Shown piece after piece: positions 62,036 to 64,000 of a stretch of 64,000 bases of DNA. The notes beneath the pieces are model-generated. The model made no database searches. It was not told the DNA's origin and was given only the letters and a program-made list of their open reading frames with translations. Position 1 is the stretch's first letter; each line of letters opens with the position of its first letter. A program made the translations under genes and the position numbers. This DNA comes from VXYL01 sp963665195 (GTDB lineage: Bacteria; Pseudomonadota; Gammaproteobacteria; Pseudomonadales; Azotimanducaceae). Location of the stretch: the NCBI GenBank assembly GCA_963665195.1, contig OY762070.1:4402001-4466000 (forward strand). The letters are read 5' to 3'.

Positions 62036-63082
62036 GTGCCGACGCTTGCGGAACTCGCCGCCGCCATCGCCCCGCGCCTCGGCAGCGAAGCCGACATTCG
62101 CGGCGACGCGCGCATCGAGATCACTGGCCTCGGCCCCATCGAGACCGCAGCCTCTGGCCAGATCACCCATCTCTCGGGCCGCGCCTACCAGCGCTTCCTG
62201 CCGACCACCCAAGCGAGCGCGGTGCTGCTGCGCGAAGCCGATGCCGATGCCTGTCCCGCCGCCGCGGTGGTCGTCGCGAATCCCTACCTCGCCTTCGCCC
62301 TGGTCTCGCAGCTATTCGACGACGCCCCCGCGGTGCCCGCCGGCATCCACCCCGACGCCTCCGTCCACCCGGACGCGAGCGTCGATGCGACGGCCAGCAT
62401 CGGTGCGCAGGCCACCGTGGCGGCCGGTGCCGCCATCGGCCCGCGCGCCCGCATCGGCCCCGGCGCCCATGTCGGGGAGGACAGCGTGGTCGGCGCGGAC
62501 AGCGTGGTCCACGCCGGCGCCGTGCTCTACCACGGCGTGCGCATCGGCAAGCGCTGCGCGATCCACTCCCACGCCGTCATCGGCGCCGACGGCTTCGGCT
62601 TCACGCCGAACGAGCGCGGCGAACTCGTCGCCATCGCCCAGCTCGGCGGCGTGGTGCTTGGCGACGACGTGGTGATCGGCGCCGGCACCATGATCGACCG
62701 CGGTGCCATCGACGACACGGTGGTGGGCGATGGCGTGAAGATGGACAACAACGTGCAGATCGGCCACAACTGCGTGATCGGCGAGCACACGCTGATCTGT
62801 GGCTGCGCCGGCATGGTCGGCAGCACCCGGGTCGGTCGCCACTGCGTGCTGGCGGGGGCGGCGCGCATCGGCGGCGACCAGCCGATCGAGATATGCGACT
62901 TCGTGCAGATCAGCGTCGATACCACTGTCACCCGCTCCATCACCGAGCCGGGCATCTACTCGGGCGGCGTCCTGCACAGCCCGCACGGCCAGTGGAAGCG
63001 CAACGCCCTGCGCTTCAATCAGCTTGGCGACCTCGCGCGCCGTGTCGCTAGACTAGAGGCCGAGGCGCAGCGCGCTCGCTAG
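62036..63082 (+). CDS. lpxD: UDP-3-O-(3-hydroxyacyl)glucosamine N-acyltransferase
   Basis: A 348-residue lipid A enzyme. The N-terminal uridine-binding domain ends at NPYLAFALVSQLF. A left-handed beta-helix of hexapeptide repeats follows (from GIHPDASVHPDASVD), with the active-site block VQIGHNCVIGEHTLICGCAGMVG-like sequence (catalytic His) and a C-terminal helix. GTG start. It passes its product along the same lipid A pathway as LpxA. Confidence 0.95.
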   Translation: MPTLAELAAAIAPRLGSEADIRGDARIEITGLGPIETAASGQITHLSGRAYQRFLPTTQASAVLLREADADACPAAAVVVANPYLAFALVSQLFDDAPAVPAGIHPDASVHPDASVDATASIGAQATVAAGAAIGPRARIGPGAHVGEDSVVGADSVVHAGAVLYHGVRIGKRCAIHSHAVIGADGFGFTPNERGELVAIAQLGGVVLGDDVVIGAGTMIDRGAIDDTVVGDGVKMDNNVQIGHNCVIGEHTLICGCAGMVGSTRVGRHCVLAGAARIGGDQPIEICDFVQISVDTTVTRSITEPGIYSGGVLHSPHGQWKRNALRFNQLGDLARRVARLEAEAQRAR

Positions 63083-63094
63083 AAGGAACTTCGC

Positions 63095-63541
63095 TTGGCA
63101 CTCAATATCGACCAGATCCTGGACTACCTGCCGCACCGCCAGCCGTTTCTGATGCTGGACCGGGTCGACGAGGTGGTGCCGGGCGAGCGCATCGTCGGCA
63201 GGAAGAACGTCTCCGCCAACGAACCGTATCTGCAGGGGCACTTCCCACGCTATCCGATCATGCCCGGCGTGATGATCATCGAGGCGCTTGCCCAGCTCTC
63301 CTCGGTGCTGGCCAGCGAGACCGTTGGCAAGAAGCCCACCGACGGCGATCTCCACTACCTCGTCGGCCTCGACGGCGCCCGCTTCAAGCGCCAGGTGCGG
63401 CCAGGCGACGTGCTTGAGCTGCACAGCGCCATCGTCAGCCAGCGGCGCAACCTCATGAAGCTCGACTGCAAGGCGCTGGTGGACGGCGAGCTGGCCTGCT
63501 CGGCGACGCTGCTCTGCATGGTGGGGGAGACCGCATCGTGA
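63095..63541 (+). CDS. fabZ: 3-hydroxyacyl-ACP dehydratase FabZ
   Basis: A 148-residue hot-dog dehydratase. LPHRQPFLMLDRV and GHFPRYPIMPGVMIIEALAQ contain the catalytic His and Glu. TTG start at 63095. The TGA overlaps the GTG start of lpxA (GTGA). Confidence 0.95.
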   Translation: MALNIDQILDYLPHRQPFLMLDRVDEVVPGERIVGRKNVSANEPYLQGHFPRYPIMPGVMIIEALAQLSSVLASETVGKKPTDGDLHYLVGLDGARFKRQVRPGDVLELHSAIVSQRRNLMKLDCKALVDGELACSATLLCMVGETAS

Positions 63542-64000
63542 GCGGCGTGCATCGGAGCGCCATCGTCGACCCGGGCGCCGAGCTCGGCCAGAACGTCACG
63601 ATCGGCCCGTGGACCTTGATCGGCCCCGATGTCGTGGTGGGCGACGATTGCGAGATCGGCCCGCACGTCGTCCTGCGCGGTCCGACCGTGCTCGGCCGCG
63701 GCAACCGCATCTTCCAGTTCGCGACCGTCGGCGAAGGATCGCCGGCGTTCGCCTACCACGGCGAACCGACGACGCTGACTATCGGCGACAACAACGTCAT
63801 CAGGGAGGGCGTCACCATCCACCGCGGCCTCGCCACGGACCGCAGCCGCACGGCGATCGGCAGCGACTGCCTGCTCATGGCCTACGTCCACATCGGCCAC
63901 GACTGCGTGCTCGGCGACCGCATCGTCATGGCCAACAACGCCTCGGTGGCCGGCCACGTCAGCGTCGGCGACGAGGCGTGGATCTCGGGCTATGCGGGCG
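63538..64000 (+). CDS. lpxA: UDP-N-acetylglucosamine O-acyltransferase, N-terminal part
   Basis: The first 154 residues, cut by the right edge. Hexapeptide beta-helix repeats from the start (AIVDPGAELGQNVTIGPW). FATVGEGSPAFAYHGEPTTL is the substrate loop, and AYVHIGHDCVLGDR carries the catalytic His. It performs the first step of lipid A synthesis. GTG start coupled to fabZ. Confidence 0.95.
   Translation, partial: MSGVHRSAIVDPGAELGQNVTIGPWTLIGPDVVVGDDCEIGPHVVLRGPTVLGRGNRIFQFATVGEGSPAFAYHGEPTTLTIGDNNVIREGVTIHRGLATDRSRTAIGSDCLLMAYVHIGHDCVLGDRIVMANNASVAGHVSVGDEAWISGYAG

Overview
The window is GC-rich, almost fully coding DNA from what is most likely a marine or host-associated gammaproteobacterium. 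The best evidence is two conserved housekeeping runs: yicC, gmk-rpoZ-spoT-recG (33930-40562) and uppS-cdsA-rseP-bamA-skp-lpxD-fabZ-lpxA (54245-64000). These are Gram-negative outer-membrane biogenesis genes in the usual gamma/betaproteobacterial order. GTG and TTG starts and ATGA/GTGA stop-start overlaps are common. I see no rRNA, tRNA or CRISPR array.

Layout. 1-2402: the start of a secreted FG-GAP protein, then an ATPase/HNH pair resembling Septu (PtuAB) phage defence. 2403-6976: an enoyl-CoA hydratase and, just downstream, a lipoprotein fusing VCBS repeats, an ASPIC/UnbV domain and a vanadium-haloperoxidase domain. 7240-9141: a nucleotidyltransferase, a DNA-methyltransferase remnant and a broken DUF3500 gene. 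9157-13464: a MoxR/CoxE-type ATPase-VWA pair split by a two-gene insert that encodes a LOTUS-like protein and an unknown protein. 13637-17701: a Clp-N repeat protein, an amidohydrolase and YjbQ. 17797-19867 and 22395-26434: two thiamin clusters (thiD-thiE-tenI, and TPP riboswitch-thiC-thiO-thiS-thiG). Between them lie an outer-membrane barrel, a decayed membrane-protein gene and a sulfotransferase. 26715-31562: accessory DNA with a deleted PGN_0703-like nuclease, a chimeric antitoxin, MaoC, an intact DUF3500 gene, a methyltransferase and a zeta-toxin pair. 31567-33814: rph-pyrE-cyoE. 40585-46120: a MerR/LitR-like regulator, an orphan promoter with a hairpin, and metabolic genes ending in OsmC.

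The most interesting region is 46370-53284. A 52-residue acidic peptide has a Gly-Gly leader and a C-terminal Cys/His-rich core. It precedes two large ABC proteins (the first with an intact C39 peptidase) and an HlyD-like adaptor. This is an NHLP-type peptide maturation and export system with no recognisable modification enzyme. The peptide promoter has the same layout as the orphan promoter directly downstream of the MerR-like gene, which suggests co-regulation. A roughly 96-bp copy of the OsmC 5' region flanks the island on both sides and points to how it was acquired. The degenerate 53285-54244 stretch and a RAYT transposase pseudogene with an internal TAG (56070-57080) lie further right.

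Limits: all assignments come from reading translated sequence and recalling family motifs. No database search or structure prediction was run. Start codons without a clear ribosome binding site are uncertain.
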